Of a DNA stretch of 64,000 nt, positions 17,011-25,528 are shown piece after piece. Under the pieces are notes generated by a model. It saw nothing but the letters and a program-made list of their open reading frames with translations. It had not been told where the DNA came from and did not search any database. The stretch is from Vibrio gazogenes (GTDB lineage: Bacteria > Pseudomonadota > Gammaproteobacteria > Enterobacterales > Vibrionaceae): the NCBI RefSeq assembly GCF_002196515.1, contig NZ_CP018836.1, forward strand, positions 248,001 through 312,000, written 5' to 3'. Numbering within the stretch: position 1 is the stretch's first letter; every line of letters begins with the position of its first letter. The position numbers were made by a program, and so were the translations under genes.

Positions 17011-18855
17011 ATGCAAGAAAATGTGATTCAATTCAAAGAATTAGCGCTCAAAAACGAAATCCTCGCCGCTCTGGACAATATGGGCTTCGTTTCTCCTACA
17101 CCCATTCAGGCTGCTGCCATTCCATTTTTGTTGGAAGGCCGTGATGCTTTAGGTAAAGCACAAACCGGTACCGGAAAAACTGCAGCATTCTCTCTACCTC
17201 TGCTCAATAAACTGATTATGGATCAGCGTAAGCCTCAGGCCATTGTTATGGCGCCGACGCGTGAGCTGGCAATTCAGGTTGCTGCAGAAATCAAAACGTT
17301 AGGTCAACAAATTGCGGGCCTGAAAGTATTAGAAATTTATGGTGGTGCATCGATCGTTGATCAGATGCGTGCACTAAAATCGGGTGCTCATATCGTTGTG
17401 GGTACACCAGGACGGGTTAAAGATTTAATCACCCGTGATCGTCTCCATTTAGATGAATGTCATACCTTTATTCTCGATGAAGCTGATGAAATGCTGAAAA
17501 TGGGTTTTGTCGATGATGTGACCTGGATTATGGAACAATCGCCTGAAAGTGCTCAGCGTGTTTTGTTCTCAGCGACAATGCCGCCAATGGTCAAAAACAT
17601 TGTGGACCGTTATCTGCGTGATCCGGCCCGCGTTGATGTGGCAGGTTCAAACCAGACTGTTGCAAAAGTAGAGCAGCAATTCTGGGTTGTGAAAGGTGTC
17701 GAAAAAGACGAAGCCATGGTTCGGATACTTGAGACGGAAGAAACGGATGCATCAATTGTCTTCGTACGTACCCGTCAAGACACCGAGCGTCTGGCTGACT
17801 GGCTTTCTTCCCGTGGATTTAAAGCCACAGCACTGCATGGCGATATCCCGCAGTCTTTACGTGAAAGAACAGTTGAGCACATCAAAAAAGGTGTGACTGA
17901 CATTTTGGTTGCAACGGATGTTGTTGCTCGTGGACTGGATGTGCCTCGAATTACGCATGTATTCAACTACGATATTCCATTTGACGTAGAATCTTATATT
18001 CACCGTATTGGTCGTACTGGCCGTGCCGGACGAAAAGGAAAAGCGATCCTGTTGGTTCGTACTAACCAAATCCGCATGTTGCGTACGATTGAACGAGTGA
18101 CGCGTTCTTCGATGGAAGAAATTCAGTTGCCGCATCGTGACAAAGTTGCTCAGGCACGCTTGGTTCAACTGAGCCAAGAACTTGAAACTGAAAAAGAACA
18201 TAAAGCATTGGAAAAATTTTCCGAGCTGATTGAAAGCCTCAGAGATTCTTTAGACATCGATACCACGACACTGGCAGCGATGTTACTGAAGCGTCAACAA
18301 GGCAAACGTCCATTATTCTACGTCGGTGAAGATCCAATGATTGCTGAGATCGAGCGTGAGAAATCACGTCGTCGTGAGCGTCGTGACGGTGGTAATGATG
18401 GTCGTCGGAGTTATGGTCAGGGCAATCAGGATTGGGATACTTACCAATTACAAGTCGGTCGTGAACAAGGTGTGCAGGTTAAAGATATCGTTGGTGCACT
18501 GGCAAACGAACTGGGTCTTGGTAAAAACTCAATTGGTGCCATTAAACTGGCACAAGGACATACATTCGTTCAATTGCCGAAAAGCATGTCTTCTGATGTG
18601 ACTCGTAAGTTGCGCAAACTTCGGATTCGTCAGAAAGATGTCGGTGCGGTTGTGTGTGACTTTGATGATTTCCGTGAATCTCGCGGTCGTCGTGAAGGTG
18701 GTCGTCCAAACCGTGACAGCCGTGGTGAAGGCCGTGGTTTCCGTGGCGAAGGCCGTCGTGAGGGCGAACGTCGCTTTGATCGTAATCGTGGTGGAGATCA
18801 TCGCGGTGCTCATCGTGGTGAACGTGGTCACGCTCGACGTAGTACTGAAGCATAA
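17011..18855 (+). CDS. deaD: DEAD-box RNA helicase DeaD (CsdA)
   Basis: A 614-residue ATP-dependent RNA helicase acting in cold-shock ribosome assembly and mRNA decay. The helicase core carries the Q motif (GFVSPTPIQ), AQTGTGKT (motif I), PTRELA, DEADEMLKMGF (motif II), SAT (III) and HRIGRTGRAGRKG (VI). After the core comes the DeaD-type RNA-binding domain (about 480-555) and an Arg/Gly-rich tail (RGRREGGRPNRD and on), which is normal for this family. It starts at ATG 17011. The gene ends in a strong terminator. Confidence 0.95.
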   Translation: MQENVIQFKELALKNEILAALDNMGFVSPTPIQAAAIPFLLEGRDALGKAQTGTGKTAAFSLPLLNKLIMDQRKPQAIVMAPTRELAIQVAAEIKTLGQQIAGLKVLEIYGGASIVDQMRALKSGAHIVVGTPGRVKDLITRDRLHLDECHTFILDEADEMLKMGFVDDVTWIMEQSPESAQRVLFSATMPPMVKNIVDRYLRDPARVDVAGSNQTVAKVEQQFWVVKGVEKDEAMVRILETEETDASIVFVRTRQDTERLADWLSSRGFKATALHGDIPQSLRERTVEHIKKGVTDILVATDVVARGLDVPRITHVFNYDIPFDVESYIHRIGRTGRAGRKGKAILLVRTNQIRMLRTIERVTRSSMEEIQLPHRDKVAQARLVQLSQELETEKEHKALEKFSELIESLRDSLDIDTTTLAAMLLKRQQGKRPLFYVGEDPMIAEIEREKSRRRERRDGGNDGRRSYGQGNQDWDTYQLQVGREQGVQVKDIVGALANELGLGKNSIGAIKLAQGHTFVQLPKSMSSDVTRKLRKLRIRQKDVGAVVCDFDDFRESRGRREGGRPNRDSRGEGRGFRGEGRREGERRFDRNRGGDHRGAHRGERGHARRSTEA

Positions 18856-18872
18856 ATCAGTCAGACTGAATG

Positions 18873-18904
18873 AAAAAAGGGAAGCGCTTGCGCTTCCCTT
18901 TTTT
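18873..18904. terminator. Terminator after deaD
   Basis: AAAAAAGGGAAGCGC, loop TT, GCGCTTCCCTTTTTT: a perfect 15-bp stem with A and T tracts, usable from both strands. The convergent bglA ends at 19012. Confidence 0.9.
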
Positions 18905-19011
18905 ATACGTACCGTTCTGTTGTCGGTTGATTGCTCAAGTATGTCGGATGTCTTTGTGCTCAAAGATACGATGGGCATTGAACAGTCAATAACAGGACAT
19001 TGCTTGTCTGA

Positions 19012-20454
19012 TTAGAGCTCTGAACCGTTAGAGGCAATCACATTCTTATACCAATGAAATGACTGCTTCCGCGAGCGTTGCAGCGTACCGGTATTGTCAT
19101 CATGCTTATCAACATAGATAAAGCCATAGCGTTTTTTCATTTCTCCGGTAGTGAAGGAGACCAGATCGATACATCCCCAAGGGGTATAACCCATCAGTTC
19201 GACACCATCAATATGGATAGCTTTCGCCATTTCCTGAATATGGGCGCGCAGATAGTCGATCCGATAATCATCGTGAATTTCACCGTTTGCTTCGACTTTA
19301 TCGACGGCACCCAGACCATTCTCAACAATGAACAGCGGTTTTTCGTAACGTTCATAGAGGGCTGTCAGACTATAGCGCAGACCAACAGGATCAATCTGCC
19401 ATCCCCAGTCACTGGCTTTCAAGAACGGGTTACGAACCGAATGTTTACGGCTCCCGTCAACCAATTCTTCCTGATTACTCTCTGTCGCTTGGGAATTGAC
19501 TGTATTGGACATGTAATAACTAAACCCAATGTAGTCGACGGCTCCGGCTTTTAGAATCGCTTCATCACCTTCAGCAATTTCAATGGTATAGCCTTTCTCT
19601 TCCCATTCTTTCCGGGCATAAGTCGGGTAGTGGCCTTTGGCCATCACATCCGCGAAGATAAAGCGATCCCGCATGGCGACTTGTGCCAGCATCACATCGT
19701 CCGGATGAGAGGAATATGGATAGAATGGCACCATCGCTACCATACAACCGATTTTCAGTTCTGGATTAAGGGCATGGGCTTGGGCAACGACTTTGGCACT
19801 GGCAACAAACTGGTGATGAGCTGCCTGATACATGGCTTCTTCAGGCTTTTCTTTTTGCGTGAATTTGACGCCTGAGCATGTCCAGCCAAAGATATCAAGC
19901 GCAACATTCTTCTGATTGTTGATTTCATTGAATGTCATCCAGTATTTGACTTTATGCTGATAACGCTCAATGACTGTCATTGCATATTTTACAAATAGAT
20001 CAATGACTTCCCGGCTCATCCAACCATCATATTTTTGGGCAAGATGGTAGGGCATTTCGAAATGGCTGAGGGTGATGACCGGTTCAATATTGTATTTCAA
20101 TAGTTCATCGAACATATCATCGTAGAACTGTAATCCTGCTTCACATGGGGTTGTTTCTTCTCCGGTCGGGAAAATACGCGTCCAGGCAATACTGGTTCTG
20201 AAGCATTTGAACCCCATCTCAGCAAAGAGTTTAATGTCTTCTTTGTAACGCCCATGAAAATCGACTGCTTCATGGTTTGGGTAAAATTCATCAGGTTGAA
20301 TGCCATCGGTGATCTTGCGCTGTTTGCCATAGGCACCAGCCGTCACAACATCGATAATACTCATCCCTTTGCCGTCTTTGTCCCAGCCACCTTCAAGCTG
20401 GTGAGCGGCGACAGCGCCTCCCCACAGGAAATTTTCCGGAAATTTCGGGTTCAT
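19012..20454 (-). CDS. bglA: 6-phospho-beta-glucosidase, GH1 family
   Basis: A 480-residue glycoside hydrolase of family 1, the usual length for phospho-beta-glucosidases. It hydrolyses phosphorylated beta-glucosides brought in by a phosphotransferase system. The acid/base glutamate is in TFNEINNQ and the nucleophile glutamate in IVENGLGAVD. The N-terminus FPENFLWGGAVAAHQLEGG is typical. GGAGG stands six bases before the ATG. No PTS permease or LacI regulator is next to it, though a LacI-type operator and CRP-like site lie upstream. The phosphate preference is inferred from overall similarity to BglA/AscB. Confidence 0.9.
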   Translation of the reverse strand: MNPKFPENFLWGGAVAAHQLEGGWDKDGKGMSIIDVVTAGAYGKQRKITDGIQPDEFYPNHEAVDFHGRYKEDIKLFAEMGFKCFRTSIAWTRIFPTGEETTPCEAGLQFYDDMFDELLKYNIEPVITLSHFEMPYHLAQKYDGWMSREVIDLFVKYAMTVIERYQHKVKYWMTFNEINNQKNVALDIFGWTCSGVKFTQKEKPEEAMYQAAHHQFVASAKVVAQAHALNPELKIGCMVAMVPFYPYSSHPDDVMLAQVAMRDRFIFADVMAKGHYPTYARKEWEEKGYTIEIAEGDEAILKAGAVDYIGFSYYMSNTVNSQATESNQEELVDGSRKHSVRNPFLKASDWGWQIDPVGLRYSLTALYERYEKPLFIVENGLGAVDKVEANGEIHDDYRIDYLRAHIQEMAKAIHIDGVELMGYTPWGCIDLVSFTTGEMKKRYGFIYVDKHDDNTGTLQRSRKQSFHWYKNVIASNGSEL

Positions 20455-20488
20455 CTCATTCCTCCAGAATGTTGATAAAATTGTAATT

Positions 20489-20504
20489 TTGAAACCGGTT
20501 CCAA
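20489..20504. promoter_or_regulatory. LacI/AscG-type operator upstream of bglA
   Basis: TTGAAACCGGTTCCAA is an almost perfect palindrome with the central CG of LacI-family operators; AscG in E. coli binds TGAAACCGGTTTCA. It lies 35 bases before the bglA start. The cognate regulator is not in the window. Confidence 0.65.
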
Positions 20505-20567
20505 TGATAGATTCTGAATGAAATCAAGATCAATGAGATCACAGTGAAACTGTGTCACTCATCCCAT

Positions 20568-20589
20568 TATGTGATATTGATTACAAAAA
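20568..20589. promoter_or_regulatory. CRP-like site upstream of bglA
   Basis: TGTGA (20570-20574), six bases, TTACA (20581-20585): nine of the ten key bases of the CRP consensus TGTGA-N6-TCACA. It lies about 75 bases upstream of the LacI-type operator, a position compatible with activation of bglA. Confidence 0.55.
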
Positions 20590-20796
20590 TAGGCCATTGA
20601 ATGGCATAAAAGTTTGGACAGACCAAACAGTTTGGAATGCGCTCTATTTGTGAATTAAATTCAATAATGATTTTCCCACATGAGGGATAATCGCTTTCCA
20701 TGACATCGTTTACACTTAATCAATAACGTCTCTTTACACTGTAAATATTGCAGTATCATCAACGGCAGTGAATTAAAAAATAGCAAGGGAATCATT

Positions 20797-21996
20797 ATGT
20801 CTTCTGCATTCTACGAACATATTCAACATCAGATCGAATCAACCAAAGAAGAAGGCCTGTATAAGTCGGAGCGCATCATCACCTCTGCACAGCAAGCCGC
20901 TGTGCATATCAATACCGGTGATGAAGTGCTGAATTTTTGTGCCAATAATTATTTGGGGTTGGCCGACCATCCGGAACTGATTCAAGCTGCAAAAGAAGGC
21001 ATGGATAGTCATGGATTCGGGATGGCTTCGGTTCGATTTATCTGCGGTACGCAAGATATCCATAAAACCCTAGAACGGAAGCTATCAGCCTTCCTCGGCA
21101 AAGAAGATACTATTTTGTATACCTCATGTTTTGATGCCAATGCCGGGCTGTTTGAAACATTATTAGACAAAGAAGATGCCATCATCTCCGATGCGCTTAA
21201 TCATGCATCGATTATTGATGGTGTCCGATTGTGTAAAGCCATGCGCTTTCGTTATAGCAATAACAATATGGCAGAGCTGGAACAGCAACTGATTGCGGCT
21301 GATCAAGCCGGTGCACGGCATAAAATGATTGTCACGGATGGCGTTTTCTCTATGGATGGAGTGGTGGCTAATCTTCCCGCTATCTGTGATTTGGCAGACC
21401 AGTATGATGCATTGGTGATGGTTGATGACTCTCATGCAGTTGGTTTCATGGGTGACAACGGACGCGGGACTCATGAATATCATCAGGTGATTGATCGAGT
21501 GGATCTGATTACCGGTACATTAGGTAAAGCGATGGGTGGTGCTTCCGGTGGTTACACGGCTGGTAAGAAGGAAGTTATCGATTGGTTGCGCCAACGTTCC
21601 CGGCCTTATCTGTTTTCTAACTCCGTTGCCCCTGCCATTGTTGCTGCATCGATTCGGGTGTTGGATTTACTGGCAGAAAGCAGCGAATTGAGAACACACC
21701 TGTGGGAGAACGCCGCACATTTTCGTCAGCGTATGAGTGATGCCGGTTTTACGCTGGCGGGAGCCGACCATGCGATTATCCCGATTATGTTGGGAGATGC
21801 CAAAATGGCGGCTGAGTTTGCTGAGCGGGCTTTAGCTCAGGGCATCTATGTGGTTGGATTCTCTTATCCTGTCGTCCCGAAGGGACAAGCGCGGATCCGT
21901 ACTCAGATGTCAGCGGCACATTCAACCGAGCAGCTGGACAGAGCAATTGATGTATTCATTCAGGTTGGTCGTGAGATGGGTATTATCGCTGGTTAA
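20797..21996 (+). CDS. kbl: Glycine C-acetyltransferase (2-amino-3-ketobutyrate CoA ligase)
   Basis: A 399-residue PLP enzyme of the alpha-oxoamine synthase family, one residue longer than E. coli Kbl. It cleaves 2-amino-3-ketobutyrate with CoA to glycine and acetyl-CoA. The PLP lysine is Lys244 (GTLGKAMGGASGG), with VDDSHAVG before it. It forms a two-gene unit with tdh, 104 bases downstream, which makes the substrate. Together they convert threonine to glycine. Confidence 0.96.
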   Translation: MSSAFYEHIQHQIESTKEEGLYKSERIITSAQQAAVHINTGDEVLNFCANNYLGLADHPELIQAAKEGMDSHGFGMASVRFICGTQDIHKTLERKLSAFLGKEDTILYTSCFDANAGLFETLLDKEDAIISDALNHASIIDGVRLCKAMRFRYSNNNMAELEQQLIAADQAGARHKMIVTDGVFSMDGVVANLPAICDLADQYDALVMVDDSHAVGFMGDNGRGTHEYHQVIDRVDLITGTLGKAMGGASGGYTAGKKEVIDWLRQRSRPYLFSNSVAPAIVAASIRVLDLLAESSELRTHLWENAAHFRQRMSDAGFTLAGADHAIIPIMLGDAKMAAEFAERALAQGIYVVGFSYPVVPKGQARIRTQMSAAHSTEQLDRAIDVFIQVGREMGIIAG

Positions 21997-22100
21997 TTGT
22001 TCAGTCAAGTCTAACATTTGAACGATTTTCTATTTGCATGAACGGAACAATGGTCGTAGAGACAGTCACGACAGTCGATAATTGTGACAGAGATAGTCAT

Positions 22101-23132
22101 ATGAAAATTAAAGCATTATCAAAGCTAAAACCTGAGCAGGGTATTTGGATGACCTCGGTCGATATGCCAGTTATGGGGCATAATGACCTGCTGATCAAAA
22201 TTAAGAAAACGGCGATTTGTGGTACTGATGTCCACATTTATAACTGGGATGAGTGGTCGCAAAAAACGATTCCTGTGCCGATGGTGGTCGGCCATGAATA
22301 TGTGGGTGAAGTGGTGGGCATTGGTCAGGAGGTCCGCGGTTTCTCTATTGGTGATCGGGTTTCCGGAGAAGGTCATATTACCTGTGGTCACTGCCGCAAT
22401 TGTCGTGGTGGCAGAACACATTTATGTCGCAATACCATTGGTGTTGGTGTGAACCGGACGGGAGCATTTGCCGAGTATCTGGTTATTCCGGCTTACAATG
22501 CGTTCAAAATACCAGATGGCATTTCCGATGATCTGGCTGCGATTTTTGATCCGTTCGGCAATGCGGTACATACGGCGCTGTCGTTCGATATGGTTGGGGA
22601 GGATGTGTTGATCACTGGTGCCGGACCAATTGGCATTATGGCTGCCGCCGTTGCAAAACATGTTGGTGCTCGCCATGTGGTGATCACGGATGTTAATCCG
22701 TATCGCCTGCAATTGGCTGAGAAAATGGGTGTCACTCGTGCTGTCAATATTGCAGAAGAGCGGCTCAATGATGTCATGGCAGAACTGGGAATGACCGAAG
22801 GATTTGATGTTGGTTTAGAAATGTCCGGTGTTCCGGCTGCATTTCACACGATGTTAGAAGCCATGAATCACGGTGGACGAATTGCTCTGTTGGGGATCCC
22901 ACCATCGGATATGGCAATCGACTGGAATCAGGTCATTTTTAAAGGTTTGGTTATCAAAGGGATTTACGGTCGGGAAATGTTCGAAACTTGGTACAAGATG
23001 GCAAGCCTGATCCAATCCGGCCTCGATCTGACGCCAATTATCACCCATCATTACAAAATTGATGATTTCCAAAAAGGCTTCGACGTCATGCGCAGCGGGG
23101 CTTCCGGGAAAGTGATTCTTGATTGGGAATAA
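22101..23132 (+). CDS. tdh: L-threonine 3-dehydrogenase
   Basis: A 343-residue zinc-dependent medium-chain dehydrogenase that oxidises threonine to 2-amino-3-ketobutyrate with NAD. The catalytic zinc cysteine is Cys40 (TAICGTDVH); the structural zinc cysteines are in CGHCRNCRGGRTHLC; the NAD-binding site is GAGPIGIMAAAVAKHVG. A start 21 codons upstream is open, but the ATG at 22101 begins the conserved MKIKALSKLKPEQG and gives the family length. The ribosome site before it is weak (CAGAGATAG). The gene ends in a strong terminator. Confidence 0.95.
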   Translation: MKIKALSKLKPEQGIWMTSVDMPVMGHNDLLIKIKKTAICGTDVHIYNWDEWSQKTIPVPMVVGHEYVGEVVGIGQEVRGFSIGDRVSGEGHITCGHCRNCRGGRTHLCRNTIGVGVNRTGAFAEYLVIPAYNAFKIPDGISDDLAAIFDPFGNAVHTALSFDMVGEDVLITGAGPIGIMAAAVAKHVGARHVVITDVNPYRLQLAEKMGVTRAVNIAEERLNDVMAELGMTEGFDVGLEMSGVPAAFHTMLEAMNHGGRIALLGIPPSDMAIDWNQVIFKGLVIKGIYGREMFETWYKMASLIQSGLDLTPIITHHYKIDDFQKGFDVMRSGASGKVILDWE

Positions 23133-23144
23133 CCCATTCAAATA

Positions 23145-23173
23145 AAAAAAGCGCTCCGATTGGAGCGCTTTTT
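23145..23173. terminator. Terminator of kbl-tdh
   Basis: AAAAAAGCGCTCC, loop GATT, GGAGCGCTTTTT, 13 bases after the tdh stop. Confidence 0.85.
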
Positions 23174-23482
23174 GGTTTTCGGTCTTTTATATCCACTTAT
23201 TCGTATTTAAATGGTTTCACCCAACAGAGAAGCCATTTTTCGGGTTCATCGAGACCGATAGGCTCCAGAAATAGTGTGAATTTGCTCGAAAAACTGACTG
23301 TATCGAGTTGAAATGCTGTTGAAAATGAGGACGTTGTTTTGTGATAGAGAACTTCCTTTTCTAATAGTTATATATCACCTTAATTGGATCGGGATCATTA
23401 AACTGAAATGTTGCGAATACAGGATTCTCAGTGGTGGTATAAACTTACTTGAGTGTCAAACCGGTTAGTAAGGAGTTAACCC
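23174..23482. promoter_or_regulatory. Upstream region of the chemoreceptor gene
   Basis: About 310 bases with no gene or recognised operator. AAGGAG at the end is the ribosome site of the GTG start that follows. Confidence 0.4.
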
Positions 23483-25375
23483 GTGACTCTTACCAAGAAA
23501 CTACTAATTATCAGCGGCTTAATCGTTGCTGTTCTTGCGTTTGTTCAGGCAAGCATTTCTGCCTATTCGATTCAGACGCAAATACTTAATAGCATCACAT
23601 CTTCGAATACACTTTATGGCGAAAGTAGTTCTCGAACGATAAGTGGATGGATTAATGAGAAGAGGAGTCTGGTCTCTGCATTTGCAGATGCTTTAAATCG
23701 AACGGATACCACAGAGAAAATTACCAGCGAGATTAAGACAATTGATATGGCAGGTGATTTCGGCTCAGTGCTATATGGCACCGTTGCGGGTGATACCTAC
23801 CGTGCAAAGGGGTTGAACACTAAAGCTGGTTACGACCCTAGAGTTCGGCCTTGGTATAAAGATGCTATCAATAGTTCAGATGTGTACCTCAGTGAACCTT
23901 ACGTCGGTGCATCAAGTGGGGTGCTTATCACAACCATTTCAAAGAAAGTTGTGATTGATGGCAAAGTCACGGGGGTCGTGATGGTGACTCTGCCTCTTGA
24001 GAAAATTAAGGATGACATCCTCTCAATTAAGGTTCCCGGCGACGGTAAAGCCTTTTTGCTTTCCTCAACCGGAACCATCATCGCACACCCAAACCCAGAG
24101 TTGGGGAATAAACCCTTGACTGACCTGACACGCGATATCACTGCAAATGAATTGATTCGCCATGCCGACCAAACTGACTTGCTAGATATTAAAGTAAACG
24201 GTGTTCAGAACCTATTGACTGTATCTAGCGTGAAGGGAACTAATTGGTATTTGGTGCTCATGAGTCAAAAGGGCGTGCTCTTTAAACCGATGAAAAAGCA
24301 ATTGACATACCAAATTATAACCGCGGTTATTATGTTTGTTCTGTCAATCGTGATCTTGGGTGGTGCTTTGCGTTATATGCTTTCAAACCTATTTTCGGTA
24401 TCTGCAGCACTGAACGATATTGCTAAGGGTGAAGGTGACCTGACGGTACGAATTGATGCGAAGAGCAACGACGAAGTCGGTGATCTGGCAAGAAGCTTTA
24501 ATCAGTTTGTCGAAAAGCTGCACAGCATTATCTCCACAGTGAAGCAGATATCACACGAAGTACTCAGTCAGTCAGAAATCAGTGCGCGTTCTTCAAGTGA
24601 AAGACAGGCGAATATCGCAAATCAACAGAATGAAATCACAATGGTTGCAACGGCTATGACGGAAATGGCGACCACGACAGGTGAGATTGCTAACATTGCC
24701 GAAGAGACTGCTCAAAGCGCTACAAATACAGTCGAAGTCAGCAATAGAGGCAATCAGCTTTCACAGAAAAGTGAGGAATCCATTCATAAGCTTTCTGAAG
24801 AGGTTAAGAGTGCAAGTGGCGTCATTGCAGATCTTAGTCAGCAAGGGGAACAGATCACGACGATAGTCTCGTCGATTAACGATATTGCTGAACAGACGAA
24901 CCTGCTAGCGTTAAACGCAGCCATAGAGGCCGCGCGTGCTGGGGATCAAGGTCGCGGTTTTGCCGTCGTTGCTGATGAAGTGCGCACACTCTCAGAAAGA
25001 ACGCGCAAGTCAACAGAAGAAATAAGCCAAATGATCAGTAAGCTGCAAGGGACGACTTCTGAGGCTGTTGATGTGATGAATCAGTGTCACAACTTGGCTA
25101 TCCAAAGTGTTGATGATACCAGCAACGCTGCTGAGAGCTTCAAAGAAATCAAAGAATCTACAGAGGCTATCAATAATATGGCGGCACAGATTGCCACCGC
25201 AGCAGAAGAACAAGCGGTCGTTAGTAAAGAGATTAACGTCAATACTGAGTCCATCAAGGTGATTTCTGACAGTCTAAGTGAGGAGTCTGAAGAAGACGCT
25301 ATACAAGCGCAGCACTTAAATGATATGTCAGAGAAGCTGATTGCTCAGGTCGGAAAATTTAAGATCAAGACATAG
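23483..25375 (+). CDS. Methyl-accepting chemotaxis protein with dCACHE sensor
   Basis: A 630-residue inner-membrane chemoreceptor. In order: membrane segment 1 (about 7-29), a periplasmic double CACHE domain (about 35-270), membrane segment 2 (about 275-298), a HAMP domain (about 300-352) and the cytoplasmic signalling hairpin with the tip IAEQTNLLALNAAIEAAR. It signals through CheA/CheW to the flagellar motor. The ligand pocket has DPRVRPWYKDA, the motif region used by amino-acid-binding CACHE domains, but the expected aspartate in the later Y-x-D element is glycine (YVGASSG), so the ligand may not be an amino acid. It starts at GTG with AAGGAG in front. Confidence 0.9.
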   Translation: MTLTKKLLIISGLIVAVLAFVQASISAYSIQTQILNSITSSNTLYGESSSRTISGWINEKRSLVSAFADALNRTDTTEKITSEIKTIDMAGDFGSVLYGTVAGDTYRAKGLNTKAGYDPRVRPWYKDAINSSDVYLSEPYVGASSGVLITTISKKVVIDGKVTGVVMVTLPLEKIKDDILSIKVPGDGKAFLLSSTGTIIAHPNPELGNKPLTDLTRDITANELIRHADQTDLLDIKVNGVQNLLTVSSVKGTNWYLVLMSQKGVLFKPMKKQLTYQIITAVIMFVLSIVILGGALRYMLSNLFSVSAALNDIAKGEGDLTVRIDAKSNDEVGDLARSFNQFVEKLHSIISTVKQISHEVLSQSEISARSSSERQANIANQQNEITMVATAMTEMATTTGEIANIAEETAQSATNTVEVSNRGNQLSQKSEESIHKLSEEVKSASGVIADLSQQGEQITTIVSSINDIAEQTNLLALNAAIEAARAGDQGRGFAVVADEVRTLSERTRKSTEEISQMISKLQGTTSEAVDVMNQCHNLAIQSVDDTSNAAESFKEIKESTEAINNMAAQIATAAEEQAVVSKEINVNTESIKVISDSLSEESEEDAIQAQHLNDMSEKLIAQVGKFKIKT

Positions 25376-25415
25376 CTTGTATTTGTCGGTTTAGCATCCA
25401 GCCATAAACATTTTC

Positions 25416-25445
25416 AAGGCACCTTTCGGTGCCTTTTCCTTTTTT
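25416..25445 (+). terminator. Terminator of the chemoreceptor gene
   Basis: AAGGCACC, loop TTTC, GGTGCCTT, followed by TTCCTTTTTT. It starts 40 bases after the stop. Confidence 0.8.
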
Positions 25446-25522
25446 CAGCCCCTAGGAGAGTCATACCTGATTTGGAACGACCAAGGTGAATTCGACTAAA
25501 ACGTCAACAGATCTTGTATATC
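25446..25522. repeat. Dispersed repeat, copy B
   Basis: Shares CAGCCCCTAGG, AGTCAT, TGAT, GACCAAGG, GAATTC and TTGTATATC in the same order with 13663-13733. Here it fills the space between the chemoreceptor terminator and the diguanylate cyclase gene, so it may lie in that gene's promoter. Confidence 0.55.
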
Positions 25523-25528
25523 TAGTAT

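Larger units (their letters stand above)
20455..20796. promoter_or_regulatory. Divergent control region of bglA and kbl
   Basis: Besides the operator and CRP-like site listed separately, a dyad CACAGTgaaACTGTG lies at 20540-20554. The kbl ribosome site is AAGGGAA just before 20797. No gene is seen. Confidence 0.5.
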
